From NCBI GenBank assembly GCA_958436045.1, contig CAUBIP010000054.1, forward strand, positions 1 to 12,332: 12,332 nt of DNA, written 5' to 3'. Position 1 is the first letter of the stretch. Each line of letters begins with the position of its first letter. A model generated the notes under the pieces. The model had not been told where the DNA came from. It saw only the letters and a program-made list of their open reading frames with translations, and ran no database searches. Position numbers and translations under genes: made by a program. Below are positions 1-6,805 of the stretch, in pieces. This DNA is from an uncultured Oscillospiraceae bacterium (GTDB lineage: Bacteria; Bacillota; Clostridia; Oscillospirales; Oscillospiraceae).

Positions 1-145
1 CCGCACCTTCGATAACGGCACCGCCACGATCAACACCGAGGTCTGCCAGCAGCTGGGCTATGTGTTTGATACCCTGAAGGAGACCTTCGCTCCTTACTGC
101 ACCGAGGTCAAGAGCATCGAGACCGCCGAAGAATTTGCCAGCTGA
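1..145 (+). CDS. C-terminal end of an ABC transporter solute-binding protein (partial, 5' end outside window)
   Basis: The frame is open from position 2 and ends with TGA at 143-145, leaving about 47 residues of a C-terminus. The visible tail contains the run INTEVCQQLGYVFDTL followed by an acidic end (ETAEEFAS). A tail in which an Asn-containing strand is followed by 'LG(Y/I)' suits the PF04392 / TrpX-like substrate-binding proteins. The call rests mainly on context: a permease and an ATPase of the matching three-gene type begin 57 bases later on the same strand. In such systems this lipoprotein captures the substrate (aromatic or other amino acids in characterised relatives) outside the membrane. 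The substrate cannot be read from this fragment, and the signal peptide is outside the window. Confidence 0.6.
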   Translation, partial: RTFDNGTATINTEVCQQLGYVFDTLKETFAPYCTEVKSIETAEEFAS

Positions 146-201
146 TTTTAAGTTAGATTTGATTTCAACCTGAAACTAGGGGAGAGGAGACCAGTCATTT
201 T

Positions 202-1146
202 ATGGACGCTTCCATTTTGAATCTGCTCCAGACGGCTCTGGAGCTGGGCCTCATCAACGGCCTGACAGTCCTGGCGTTGTTCCTCAGCTACTCCATGCTG
301 GACGTCTGCGATCTTTCCACCGACGGCTGCTTCACGTTGGGCGCCGCCGTCGGCGCGGCCGTGGCCATCGCCGGGCATCCGTACCTGGCCATCGCCGCCG
401 CCATGGCCGCCGGGATGCTCTCGGGGCTCATCACCGCCGTTTTGCAGACGAAAATGGGCGTCAACAGCCTGCTTGCCGGTATCATCGTCAATACAGGGCT
501 CTATTCGATCAACATCGCTATCATGGGCAACGCCTCCGTCCTCAATATGAATAAGACGGTCACCGTCTTCACAAAGATGAAGGATCTTCTGGCGGGCACG
601 GCCCTGGCCGGGCAGTTCAAGCTCGTCGTCGCCGCCATCGCAGTGCTTCTCGTCGCCGTCCTCCTGGGTCTGTTTTTGAAGACGAAGCTGGGCCTTGCCA
701 TCCGCGCCACGGGCAATAACCCGGATATGGTCCGATCCTCGTCTATCAACCCCGTCTTTACGACCATTGTCGGCCTCTGCGTCGCCAACGCCTTTACCGG
801 TCTGTCCGGCTGCCTGCTGGCCCAGTCGCAGAAGTCCGTCAATATCGACATCGGCTCCGGCATGGTGACCATCGCCCTGGCGTCGCTGCTCATCGGCGCG
901 GCCTTCCTGGGCCGCCGCCGCATGGGCTGGCGCATCGTCGGGATGGTCCTGGGCGCGTTCGTCTTCCGCCTGGTCTATGCCATCGCCCTGCGGTTTGATA
1001 TGCCCGCCTTTATGCTCAAGCTCGTCTCCTCCGTCATCGTCATCGCGGCCATTTCGCTGCCGTATTTCAGGACGCAGCTGCCCATGCTGCGCCGCCGCTT
1101 TGCCGCCCGCCGCGCGGGCACGGGAGAGGAGGGGTCCCAATGCTGA
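202..1146 (+). CDS. ABC transporter permease, TrpY-like (BPD_transp_2 family)
   Basis: A 314-residue integral membrane protein with about eight or nine hydrophobic segments, roughly at residues 16-34, 44-60, 62-80, 89-107, 141-160, 186-208, 222-238, 244-262 and 271-287. The cytoplasmic stretch GLAIRATGNNPDM (about 164-176) is the coupling-loop motif of permeases related to branched-chain amino-acid and sugar ABC systems. The C-terminus is a short basic tail. The start at 202 is preceded by a purine-rich ribosome site (AGGGGAGAGGAGA, about 178-190). The gene overlaps the following ATPase by 7 bases (ATGCTGA), so the two are translationally coupled. Together with the preceding binding protein this forms a complete importer of the PF04392/TrpXYZ type. 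Relatives carry tryptophan or tyrosine, but the real substrate is unknown here. Confidence 0.88.
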   Translation: MDASILNLLQTALELGLINGLTVLALFLSYSMLDVCDLSTDGCFTLGAAVGAAVAIAGHPYLAIAAAMAAGMLSGLITAVLQTKMGVNSLLAGIIVNTGLYSINIAIMGNASVLNMNKTVTVFTKMKDLLAGTALAGQFKLVVAAIAVLLVAVLLGLFLKTKLGLAIRATGNNPDMVRSSSINPVFTTIVGLCVANAFTGLSGCLLAQSQKSVNIDIGSGMVTIALASLLIGAAFLGRRRMGWRIVGMVLGAFVFRLVYAIALRFDMPAFMLKLVSSVIVIAAISLPYFRTQLPMLRRRFAARRAGTGEEGSQC

Positions 1147-1925
1147 AGCTTTCCCATCTGACCAAGACCTTTCACCCCGGCACGCCGGACGCTAAGACGG
1201 CGCTGGATGATCTGTCACTCGACGTCCGCCCCGGCGACTTCATCTCCATCATCGGCGCCAACGGCGCGGGCAAATCGACCCTGTTCAACGCCATTGCCGG
1301 CAGCTTCCTGACAGACGCCGGGAAAATCCTCCTGGACGGCCAGGACGTGACGCTCCGCCCGGAGCACAAGCGCGCCCGCCTCATCGGCCGCCTGTTTCAG
1401 GACCCGATGCGCGGCACCGCCCCAGGCATGACCGTCGAGGAAAACCTCGCCCTGGCCGCCGGGGGCGGCGGCTGGCTCAGCCGCGTCTCCCGCGCCGATC
1501 AGGCCCGCTTCCGCGACCAGGTCGCCCTGCTGGGCATGGGCCTGGAGGACCGGATGCGCCAGAACGTCGGCCTTCTCTCCGGCGGCCAGCGCCAGGCGCT
1601 GACGCTGATGATGGCGACGCTGAACGTCCCGAAGCTTCTGCTTCTCGACGAGCATACCGCCGCCCTGGACCCGGCCACCGCCGAAAAGGTTCTGCTTCTA
1701 ACGAAAAAAATCGTCGAGGAAAACCGCCTGACCTGCCTGATGATCACCCACAACATGCAGTCCGCCCTGGATCTGGGCAACCGCACCGTCATGATGGACC
1801 GCGGCCGCATCGTCATGGACACCACCGGCGAAGAACGCAGCCATCTGACCGTCCCGGATCTGCTGGCTAAATTCAAAGAAGTCTCCGGCAAGGCCCTCGA
1901 TAACGATCGAATGCTGCTCATCTAA
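1140..1925 (+). CDS. ABC transporter ATP-binding protein, partner of the TrpY-like permease
   Basis: A 261-residue nucleotide-binding subunit with every ABC motif in order: Walker A GANGAGKST (39-47), Q-loop Q87, signature LSGGQ (146-150), Walker B LLLLDE (166-171), D-loop AALD (174-177) and H-loop His204. It hydrolyses ATP on the cytoplasmic face to drive the permease encoded just upstream. The start ATG overlaps the permease stop and is preceded by AGGAGGGG at 1127-1134. The stop is followed directly by a strong hairpin, so this is the last gene of the operon. The family is certain; the substrate is not. Nothing in the protein is truncated or missing. Confidence 0.93.
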   Translation: MLKLSHLTKTFHPGTPDAKTALDDLSLDVRPGDFISIIGANGAGKSTLFNAIAGSFLTDAGKILLDGQDVTLRPEHKRARLIGRLFQDPMRGTAPGMTVEENLALAAGGGGWLSRVSRADQARFRDQVALLGMGLEDRMRQNVGLLSGGQRQALTLMMATLNVPKLLLLDEHTAALDPATAEKVLLLTKKIVEENRLTCLMITHNMQSALDLGNRTVMMDRGRIVMDTTGEERSHLTVPDLLAKFKEVSGKALDNDRMLLI

Positions 1926-1933
1926 AAAGCGCC

Positions 1934-1980
1934 AACGCGGCGCGACCAGTGTCAAAGCACCGGCCGCGCCGCGTTTCGCA
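1934..1980 (+). terminator. Rho-independent terminator of the ABC transporter operon
   Basis: An 11-bp perfect stem pairs 1934-1944 (AACGCGGCGCG) with 1965-1975. The pairing continues inside: 1946-1951 with 1958-1963 around one A/C mismatch, leaving a six-base loop. The downstream T tract is short (TTT, then CGCATTT), so the signal relies on the stem. It begins 9 bases after the ATPase stop. Confidence 0.8.
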
Positions 1981-2044
1981 TTTCCTGGTGTTCCTTGAAA
2001 AAACAAGAAGCTGGAAATTTTTTGCAGAAAATTAAAATTACCTA

Positions 2045-2073
2045 TTGACTTGCTGGGAATTCTATGCTATACT
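2045..2073 (+). promoter_or_regulatory. Sigma-A promoter of the metY leader
   Basis: TTGACT at 2045-2050 and TATACT at 2068-2073 are separated by exactly 17 bases, with a TGn extended -10 (2065-2067). An AT-rich stretch (about 2015-2044) lies upstream and could act as an UP element. Transcription should start near 2080, giving a leader of about 160 bases before metY. Confidence 0.85.
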
Positions 2074-2113
2074 CGCACCAACAAAAAACAGATCAACCCA
2101 GTAGGGAATAGGA

Positions 2114-2257
2114 ATGGAGGCAGCGCCATGCGGCTATTATTGCACCGCCTGTTGCGGCAAAACTTCCGCTTCGGCCGAATGCGCGGGGCGTTTTAAGAGA
2201 ATAAAAGAAAACGGCCCATTCGGAGAAAGGATGTTACCCTATGAAACAGAATTATAA
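2114..2257 (+). CDS. Candidate cysteine-rich leader ORF ahead of metY (47 codons)
   Basis: From ATG 2114 this frame encodes PCGYYCTACCG near its start and has Cys codons at 2129, 2141, 2150, 2153 and 2180. It runs on to TAA at 2255-2257, overlapping the first 17 bases of metY in another frame. TAGGGA at about 2102-2107 could be its ribosome site, 6-7 bases upstream. A cluster of Cys codons ahead of a sulfur-assimilation gene suits ribosome-mediated attenuation, with low charged tRNA-Cys stalling the ribosome. This competes with the frame starting at 2128, which has the better ribosome site; both cannot be main products. No protein family was recognised, and the coding status is inferred from codon content and position only. 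Confidence 0.3.
   Translation: MEAAPCGYYCTACCGKTSASAECAGRFKRIKENGPFGERMLPYETEL
2128..2196 (+). CDS. Candidate 22-residue Leu/Arg-rich leader peptide ahead of metY
   Basis: ATG 2128 is preceded by a near-ideal GGAGG (2116-2120) with a 7-base gap, the best initiation signal in the leader. The frame ends with TAA at 2194-2196, 44 bases before metY. The peptide begins MRLLLHRLL and ends RFGRMRGAF; it is rich in Leu and Arg, using the otherwise rare codons CTA, TTA and TTG. It lies out of frame inside the cysteine-rich reading starting at 2114. A short, well-initiated ORF directly ahead of an amino-acid biosynthesis gene is typical of a regulatory leader peptide. It has no recognised homologue, and the trigger is unknown. 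Confidence 0.42.
   Translation: MRLLLHRLLRQNFRFGRMRGAF
2175..2223 (+). promoter_or_regulatory. Potential leader hairpin overlapping the metY ribosome-binding region
   Basis: CCGAATG (2175-2181) can pair perfectly with CATTCGG (2217-2223). The 3' arm covers the first bases of the purine-rich GGAGAAAGG (2222-2230) that serves metY. The 5' arm lies within both candidate leader ORFs, so a ribosome translating the leader would open the stem. A competing 10-base palindrome TTCGGCCGAA (2170-2179) uses part of the same 5' arm. This is a plausible switch but is inferred from base pairing alone. Confidence 0.3.
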
Positions 2258-3527
2258 ATTTGAGACCTTGCAGCTCCACGTCGGTCAGGAGCACCCGGAC
2301 CCGGCGACGGACGCCAGAGCCGTCCCCATCTACGCCACGACGTCTTACGTCTTCCGCGACAGCGCCCAGGCCGCTGGCCGCTTCGGCCTGACGGAGCCCG
2401 GCAATATCTACACCCGCCTGATGAACCCGACCTCCTCCGTCTTTGAAGCGCGCATCGCAGCGCTGGAGGGCGGCGCTGCCGCCCTGGCCGTCGCCACCGG
2501 CGCCGCCGCCATCACCTACGCCATCCAGAACATTGCCACGGCAGGGGACCACATCGTCTCCTCCCAGAACCTCTACGGTGGGACGTTTAACCTGATGGCC
2601 AATACCCTCCGGGAGCAGGGCCTGGAGACGACCTTTGTCGACCCGTCTGACCCCCAGAATTTCGAGCAGGCCATCCGCCCGAACACGAAGCTGCTCTACG
2701 CCGAGAGCCTGGGCAACCCCAATTCCGATGTTATTGACCTCGAAGCCATTGCCGCCGTCGCCCACGCCCACGGCATCCCGCTGATCGTCGACAGCACCTT
2801 CGCGACGCCCTACCTGCTGCGCCCCATCGAGCACGGGGCCGATGTCGTCGTCCACTCGGCGACGAAGTTCATCGGCGGCCACGGGACGGTCATGGGCGGC
2901 GTCATCGTCGATTCCGGCAAATTCGACTGGACCCAGAACGACAAATTCCCCGGCCTGACCCAGCCGAACCCGTCGTACCACGGCGTCGTCTTCACCGAAG
3001 CCGTCGGCAATCTCGCCTATCTCACGAAGATCCGCACGACCCTCCTGCGGGACCAGGGCGCAACGATCTCGCCCTTCAACGCCTTCCTCCTCCTGCAGGG
3101 ACTGGAGACGCTGTCGCTGCGGGTCGAGCGCCATGTGGAAAACGCCCTGCAGGTCGTCGACTACCTCAAGTCCCACCCCCAGGTCGAGCGGGTGAACCAC
3201 CCGAGCCTTGCCACGGGCCACGCGGCGGAGCTTTACAAAAAGTACTTCCCAAAGGGCGCGGCGTCCATCTTCACCTTTGAGATCAAGGGCGGGGAAGCGG
3301 CGGCCCGGAGGTTTACCGAGAGCCTGCAGCTGTTCTCCCTGCTTGCCAATGTCGCGGACGTCAAGTCCCTGGTCATTCACCCGGCCTCGACGACCCACTC
3401 CCAGCTCTCCGGCGAAGAGCTCCTGGCCAGCAGCATTCGCCCCAACACCGTGCGCCTCTCCATCGGCACCGAGCACATCGACGACATCCTCGCCGACCTG
3501 GAGCAGGGCTTCGCGGCGGTGAAATAA
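2241..3527 (+). CDS. metY: O-acetylhomoserine sulfhydrylase (aminocarboxypropyltransferase)
   Basis: A 428-residue PLP enzyme of the Cys/Met metabolism family (PF01053), of normal length. It joins O-acetyl-L-homoserine with sulfide to give homocysteine and acetate, the direct sulfhydrylation route to methionine; some members also act on O-acetylserine. It opens with NYKFETLQLHVGQEHPDPAT, a typical MetY start. The YTRLMNPTSSVFEARIAALE block (57-76) follows, with a glycine-rich cofactor segment (about 77-90), LIVDSTFATP (181-190), and the Schiff-base lysine Lys209 in HSATKFIGGHG. The start at 2241 is chosen for the family N-terminus and the GGAGAAAGG ribosome site 10 bases upstream. It is monocistronic, with its own promoter and a leader that may attenuate expression, and a hairpin terminator follows. 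Confidence 0.95.
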   Translation: MKQNYKFETLQLHVGQEHPDPATDARAVPIYATTSYVFRDSAQAAGRFGLTEPGNIYTRLMNPTSSVFEARIAALEGGAAALAVATGAAAITYAIQNIATAGDHIVSSQNLYGGTFNLMANTLREQGLETTFVDPSDPQNFEQAIRPNTKLLYAESLGNPNSDVIDLEAIAAVAHAHGIPLIVDSTFATPYLLRPIEHGADVVVHSATKFIGGHGTVMGGVIVDSGKFDWTQNDKFPGLTQPNPSYHGVVFTEAVGNLAYLTKIRTTLLRDQGATISPFNAFLLLQGLETLSLRVERHVENALQVVDYLKSHPQVERVNHPSLATGHAAELYKKYFPKGAASIFTFEIKGGEAAARRFTESLQLFSLLANVADVKSLVIHPASTTHSQLSGEELLASSIRPNTVRLSIGTEHIDDILADLEQGFAAVK

Positions 3528-3606
3528 ACGCTTTCACAACACCCATTTCTTTCCTCTCTTGTGTGTTTCCTTACAACGGCGCAATTGACTGGCGGATAAA
3601 CAAAGA

Positions 3607-3641
3607 ACCCGGGCGGCACCTGGATGAAGTGCTGCCCGGGT
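3607..3641. terminator. Two-way terminator between convergent metY and the DeoR-type gene
   Basis: A 13-bp stem pairs 3607-3619 with 3629-3641 (one G-U pair) around a nine-base loop. On the minus strand it is followed by a T-rich stretch (TTCTTTGTTT), so it best serves the DeoR operon arriving from the right. It also sits 80 bases after the metY stop and can end that transcript, though the plus-strand T tract is weak. Confidence 0.8.
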
Positions 3642-3657
3642 CTGTGCTTTGGAAATC

Positions 3658-4425
3658 TCACAGCCCTGCGAGGTCCTCGGGGGAAACGGCTTTGATAATA
3701 CAGTGCTTTGCAAATTTCGGGTCCGGCTCCCGGTCCGTCAGAATGCACGCCTGGGAGAGGGGCGCGAAGCTGACGGAGGAGACTTTGTCGAATTTGGAGT
3801 GATCAGCCAGAATATATGTCACATAGCTGTGCTGGGCGACGGCCCGCTTGACATTCGCCTCGTCCAGGTCCGGCGTCGTGAACCCGCTGGTCAGGCCGAT
3901 GCCGTTGACGCCGAGGAAGCACTTCGTAAAATGGAACTGCGCAATGGCCCGCAGACTCTCCGACCCGACGACGGCCTCCGTCGACGTTTTGATCTGCCCG
4001 CCAATGAGAAAGACCTTGAACCCCCGCCGCGCCAGCCGCTGGGCGTGGGAAAACCCGTTCGTGACGATCTGGATGCTGGGCTCTGTGATATAGTCAATCA
4101 TCATTCCCGTCGTTGTCCCGGCGTCCAGGAAGAGAAAGTCATCCTTGCGGATGGTCTGGGCGGCGTATTGGCCGATGCGCCGCTTTTCCTCGACGTAGAG
4201 CTTGGACTTCGTCTCGATGGGGTGCTCAACATAGGAAAAATCCAGGTGCAGCGCCGTTGCGCCGCCGTGGACCTTCGAGAGCTTGCCCAGGTTTCCCAGG
4301 GCGTTCAGGTCCCGCCGGATGGTCGATTCCGAAGCCCCCAGCTGCCCTGTCAGCTCCGCGACGGTGACGCTGCCGTGCGCCTGCAAGTATTCCAAAATGT
4401 ACTGATAGCGTTCCTCTGTTAGCAT
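3658..4425 (-). CDS. DeoR/GlpR-family transcriptional repressor
   Basis: A 255-residue regulator with an N-terminal DeoR-type helix-turn-helix (about residues 5-57; recognition helix around ESTIRRDLNAL, 33-43). A DeoRC sensor domain (PF00455) follows: FLDAGTTTG (99-107), TNGF (122-125), FLIGGQ (139-144), TTPDLDEANVKRA (183-195) and ADHSKFD (207-213). Family members bind phosphorylated sugars at the sensor domain and release operator DNA. The start at 4425 fits the family N-terminus (MLTEERYQYIL) and a GAGG site; a longer frame back to 4521 would only add a basic tail inside the upstream gene. The ATG lies 1 base after the upstream stop, so it is translated as part of that operon. No sugar kinase or transporter adjoins it, so the target is unclear. 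Confidence 0.92.
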   Translation of the reverse strand: MLTEERYQYILEYLQAHGSVTVAELTGQLGASESTIRRDLNALGNLGKLSKVHGGATALHLDFSYVEHPIETKSKLYVEEKRRIGQYAAQTIRKDDFLFLDAGTTTGMMIDYITEPSIQIVTNGFSHAQRLARRGFKVFLIGGQIKTSTEAVVGSESLRAIAQFHFTKCFLGVNGIGLTSGFTTPDLDEANVKRAVAQHSYVTYILADHSKFDKVSSVSFAPLSQACILTDREPDPKFAKHCIIKAVSPEDLAGL

Positions 4426-4426
4426 A

Positions 4427-6334
4427 CTATGCCTCGCTTTCGGGCGTCTGCGGCATGGTCTTGAGATATGCCAGCAGCGCCTGCTTTGTGTTTTCTGCCT
4501 TGCCGTCGATGACGGCGTCAAGTAAGCCCGCCAGCGCCGCGCCGACCGGTTTACCCGGGGCGATGCCCGCCTGCAGCAGGTCGTTCCCGTTCACCGCCAG
4601 GTCCCGCAGCGAGAAGCAGGCGTCCTCCCGCAAAATTTCCTCCGCCAGCGCCTGGACCTCGTCCAGATCGGACAGATCGACGGGCTCGATTTTCGCCCCG
4701 CGGCGGTCCGCCCGCTGCAGGGCCAGCAGCTGGAAGAGGACCGGCGGTGTCATCCGCCGCAGCGCCCGCTTGACAGCCCGGGCCTCCGGGTTAATCTGCG
4801 TGTCGTGCCACTTGACGAGTTGTGTCACGCGGGTACACGTCGCGCAGTCCAGCCGCAGCCGGTGCGTGATCTCCTCCGCCATCGCCGCCCCCTGGGCTGC
4901 GTGGCCGTAAAAATGGCCGATGCCGTCTTCGTCTTTCGTAAAGCAGGCAGGCTTTGCAATGTCATGCAGCAGCGCCGCCAGCCGCAGCGGGGCCTCCTGC
5001 GGAACGCCCGCCACGGTCCTTGCCGTGTGGGTGTAGAGATCAAAGCTGTGGTGAGGGTTGCACTGGTCAAAGCCGACCTGCGCCTCCAGCTCCGGGAGAA
5101 AGACCGCCAGCACCTGGGGAAACTCCAGCAGCACCCGTCCTGCGGCCCGGCCGCACAGCAGCTTGCAAAGCTCGGACGCGATGCGCTCCTTGCTGACCCG
5201 GGCCAGCAGCCCCCGCTGGCAAAACGCCGCCCGGGCCGTCGCCGGGTCGAGGCCAAAGCCCAGCACGGCGGAAAAGCGCAGCGCCCGCAAAATGCGCAGC
5301 GCGTCCTCCGTCATCCGCGGCATCGGGTCGCCGACGCAGCGGATGACGCCCCGGGCCAGGTCCTGCTGCCCGCCGAAGGGGTCCAGCAGCCCCTCGCCTG
5401 GCGCGTAGGCCATGGCGTTGATGGTAAAATCCCGCCGGGCCAGGTCCTCAAGGATATCCCGGGTGAATCGGACAGCGTCGGGGTGGCGGCAGTCGGAGTA
5501 GGTCCCCTCCAGCCGGTAGGTCGTGACCTCCAGCGCAAGACCGCCTTGCAGAACCGTCACCGTTCCGTGCTGCAGCCCCGTGGCGATGACCCGGTCAAAG
5601 CACGCGGCGACCTCCTCCGGCGTCGCAGACGTCGCCAGGTCAAAGTCCGCAGGCGTCTGCCCCCGCAGCGCATCCCGGACGCACCCGCCGACAAAATAGG
5701 CGCTGTGCCCCCGCTCCCGCAGCCGCTGCAGCGCCTGGCAGGCAGCCGGGGGGAAGGCGAGGGCCTTGCCCGGCCGCTGCGGCAGCGTCCGCCGCGCCGC
5801 AACGTCATACCGCCGGAGATACCGCGCCGGGTCCCACCCACGGGCCAGATAGTGCTGCAGCAGCGCCGCGCAGGCGCGGCTGTCGCTGCCTGCGTCGTGA
5901 TGGTCCAGGGGGATGTGCAGAAGAGCGCACAGGGTATTAAGCTTGTGGTTCGGCGCGTCCGGCAGGCAGGTGCGGCCCATCTGGCACGTGCACAGATACG
6001 CCGCCTCCTGCTTCCAGGCGATGCCATAGTCCCGCAGGCACTTGGCAAGGACGCCCAGGTCAAACGGCGCATTGTGTGCCACCAGCACGCCGCTGGAAAA
6101 CAGCCCCGCCAGCCGCGCCCACAGGGCAGGGAAGTTGGGCTTCCCCGCGACGGCTGCCGGCGTGATGCCTGTCAGTGCAATATTGAACGGGTCAAACCGC
6201 GCCTCCGGGTCGACCAAAGTTGCAAACGACTCCGTGATCCTCCCGCCGGAGACGACCGTCACACCGATGGCACTGATGCGGTCATTGGCGGCGTTAGGCG
6301 TCTCGACGTCGAAGACGATATACGGCCCTTCCAT
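4427..6334 (-). CDS. Fusion of DEDDh 3'-5' exonuclease with CCA-adding tRNA nucleotidyltransferase and HD domain
   Basis: A 635-residue protein against about 440 for an ordinary CCA enzyme; the extra length is at the N-terminus. Residues 1-165 are a DnaQ/RNase T-like exonuclease with all DEDDh residues: Asp9 and Glu11 (VFDVET), Asp92 (AHNAPFD), then His146 and Asp151 (HDAGSD). After a linker (about 166-195) comes a class II nucleotidyltransferase: YFVGGCVRDAL (213-223), the metal pair Asp230/Asp232 (ADFDLAT), RRDFTINA (300-307) and the EDxxR nucleotide-template motif (343-347). An HD domain follows (His436, LLHDIAKP with His457/Asp458, His477), then a typical CCA C-terminus. The CCA part rebuilds tRNA 3' ends from CTP and ATP; the exonuclease could trim those ends. 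The frame is continuous, so the fusion is not an assembly break by reading frame. It follows the upstream gene by 8 bases. Confidence 0.93.
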   Translation of the reverse strand: MEGPYIVFDVETPNAANDRISAIGVTVVSGGRITESFATLVDPEARFDPFNIALTGITPAAVAGKPNFPALWARLAGLFSSGVLVAHNAPFDLGVLAKCLRDYGIAWKQEAAYLCTCQMGRTCLPDAPNHKLNTLCALLHIPLDHHDAGSDSRACAALLQHYLARGWDPARYLRRYDVAARRTLPQRPGKALAFPPAACQALQRLRERGHSAYFVGGCVRDALRGQTPADFDLATSATPEEVAACFDRVIATGLQHGTVTVLQGGLALEVTTYRLEGTYSDCRHPDAVRFTRDILEDLARRDFTINAMAYAPGEGLLDPFGGQQDLARGVIRCVGDPMPRMTEDALRILRALRFSAVLGFGLDPATARAAFCQRGLLARVSKERIASELCKLLCGRAAGRVLLEFPQVLAVFLPELEAQVGFDQCNPHHSFDLYTHTARTVAGVPQEAPLRLAALLHDIAKPACFTKDEDGIGHFYGHAAQGAAMAEEITHRLRLDCATCTRVTQLVKWHDTQINPEARAVKRALRRMTPPVLFQLLALQRADRRGAKIEPVDLSDLDEVQALAEEILREDACFSLRDLAVNGNDLLQAGIAPGKPVGAALAGLLDAVIDGKAENTKQALLAYLKTMPQTPESEA

Positions 6335-6342
6335 GCGCCCTC

Positions 6343-6735
6343 TTAGAACCGGACGACCTCAGGCGCCGCCGTGAAGGAGGAGAACGTCGCTGTCGCGTCC
6401 TTGAGGTAGTAGACCGCCGTGTTGCCGTCGCCGGGCTGGTACATCGCCTGCAGGCTGGGGTAGGCAGCCAGCATATGCTTCTGGGCCTCAAGGTTGTCAT
6501 CATATACCGCCGTCGCCGCGACCCGGAGCCAGCGCTCTCCGTCAAAGGCGCAGAGCTCGACCTTCGGGTCCGCCTTCAGCTGCTGGGCGACAGATTTGGA
6601 AAGGCCCGTCTGGAGATACAGCTTGCCTTCAAAGAGATCGACCGTTCCGAAGGGCCGAACTCTTGGCTGATCGCCTTCCATTGTGGCCAGATAATACGTC
6701 CCGCATTTTTTCAGAAAATCATAAACCTGCTGCAT
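6343..6735 (-). CDS. Pyridoxamine 5'-phosphate oxidase-like FMN split-barrel protein
   Basis: A 130-residue protein with the split-barrel pattern: an N-terminal helix (VYDFLKKCGTYYLATMEGDQPRVRPFG, in two parts around residues 5-30), strand GKLYLQTG (37-44), the SKSVAQQLKADPKVELCAF segment (46-64), and a C-terminal strand ending in PEVVRF. Such small proteins bind FMN or a related flavin as dimers and are generally reductases or of unknown role; true PNP oxidase (about 200 residues) is longer, so vitamin B6 synthesis should not be assumed. The ATG at 6735 has an AGGAGGG site 8 bases upstream. It is first in a three-gene minus-strand operon with the exonuclease-CCA fusion and the DeoR regulator. 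Confidence 0.85.
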   Translation of the reverse strand: MQQVYDFLKKCGTYYLATMEGDQPRVRPFGTVDLFEGKLYLQTGLSKSVAQQLKADPKVELCAFDGERWLRVAATAVYDDNLEAQKHMLAAYPSLQAMYQPGDGNTAVYYLKDATATFSSFTAAPEVVRF

Positions 6736-6775
6736 TGTAATGCCCTCCTAAGTAACAAAGTTAAGGAATATAAAA

Positions 6776-6805
6776 ATGCACACCGTGGACCCCCACGGTG
6801 TGCAT
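6776..6805 (-). terminator. Perfect 13-bp hairpin plus T5, terminator-like on the minus strand
   Basis: 6776-6788 (ATGCACACCGTGG) pairs perfectly with 6793-6805 around a four-base loop. On the minus strand the stem is followed by TTTTTATATT, the form of an intrinsic terminator. It could end transcripts arriving from guaD. The -10 box of the next operon (6806-6811) touches it, so that operon's own transcript would begin inside it. Confidence 0.65.

Noticed and set aside
148..1140. Minus-strand open frame (330 codons) opposite the permease gene
   Set aside because: Low-complexity Asp/Gly/His/Gln-rich sequence, no family features; the permease on the plus strand is clear.
2080..2240. SAM riboswitch or T-box ahead of metY
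   Set aside because: I could not find the conserved core sequences of a SAM-I aptamer or the T-box/antiterminator motif with a specifier loop in this leader.
2193..3476. Minus-strand open frame (427 codons) opposite metY
   Set aside because: Gly/Asp/Arg-rich with no recognisable motif; it results from codon bias of metY on the other strand.
4426..4521. Upstream extension of the DeoR-type gene to an ATG at 4521
   Set aside because: The extra 32 residues are inside the preceding gene, basic and non-conserved; the ATG at 4425 matches the family start and has a ribosome site.
4805..6346. Long plus-strand open frame (513 codons) antisense to the exonuclease-CCA gene
   Set aside because: It mirrors a GC-rich coding gene, is composed largely of Arg/Gln/Pro/Ala, has no domain motif, and the minus strand shows full catalytic motifs.
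6343..6735. True pyridoxine 5'-phosphate oxidase (pdxH)
   Set aside because: The protein is 130 residues, too short for PdxH, and lacks its C-terminal domain; only the FMN split-barrel fold is supported.
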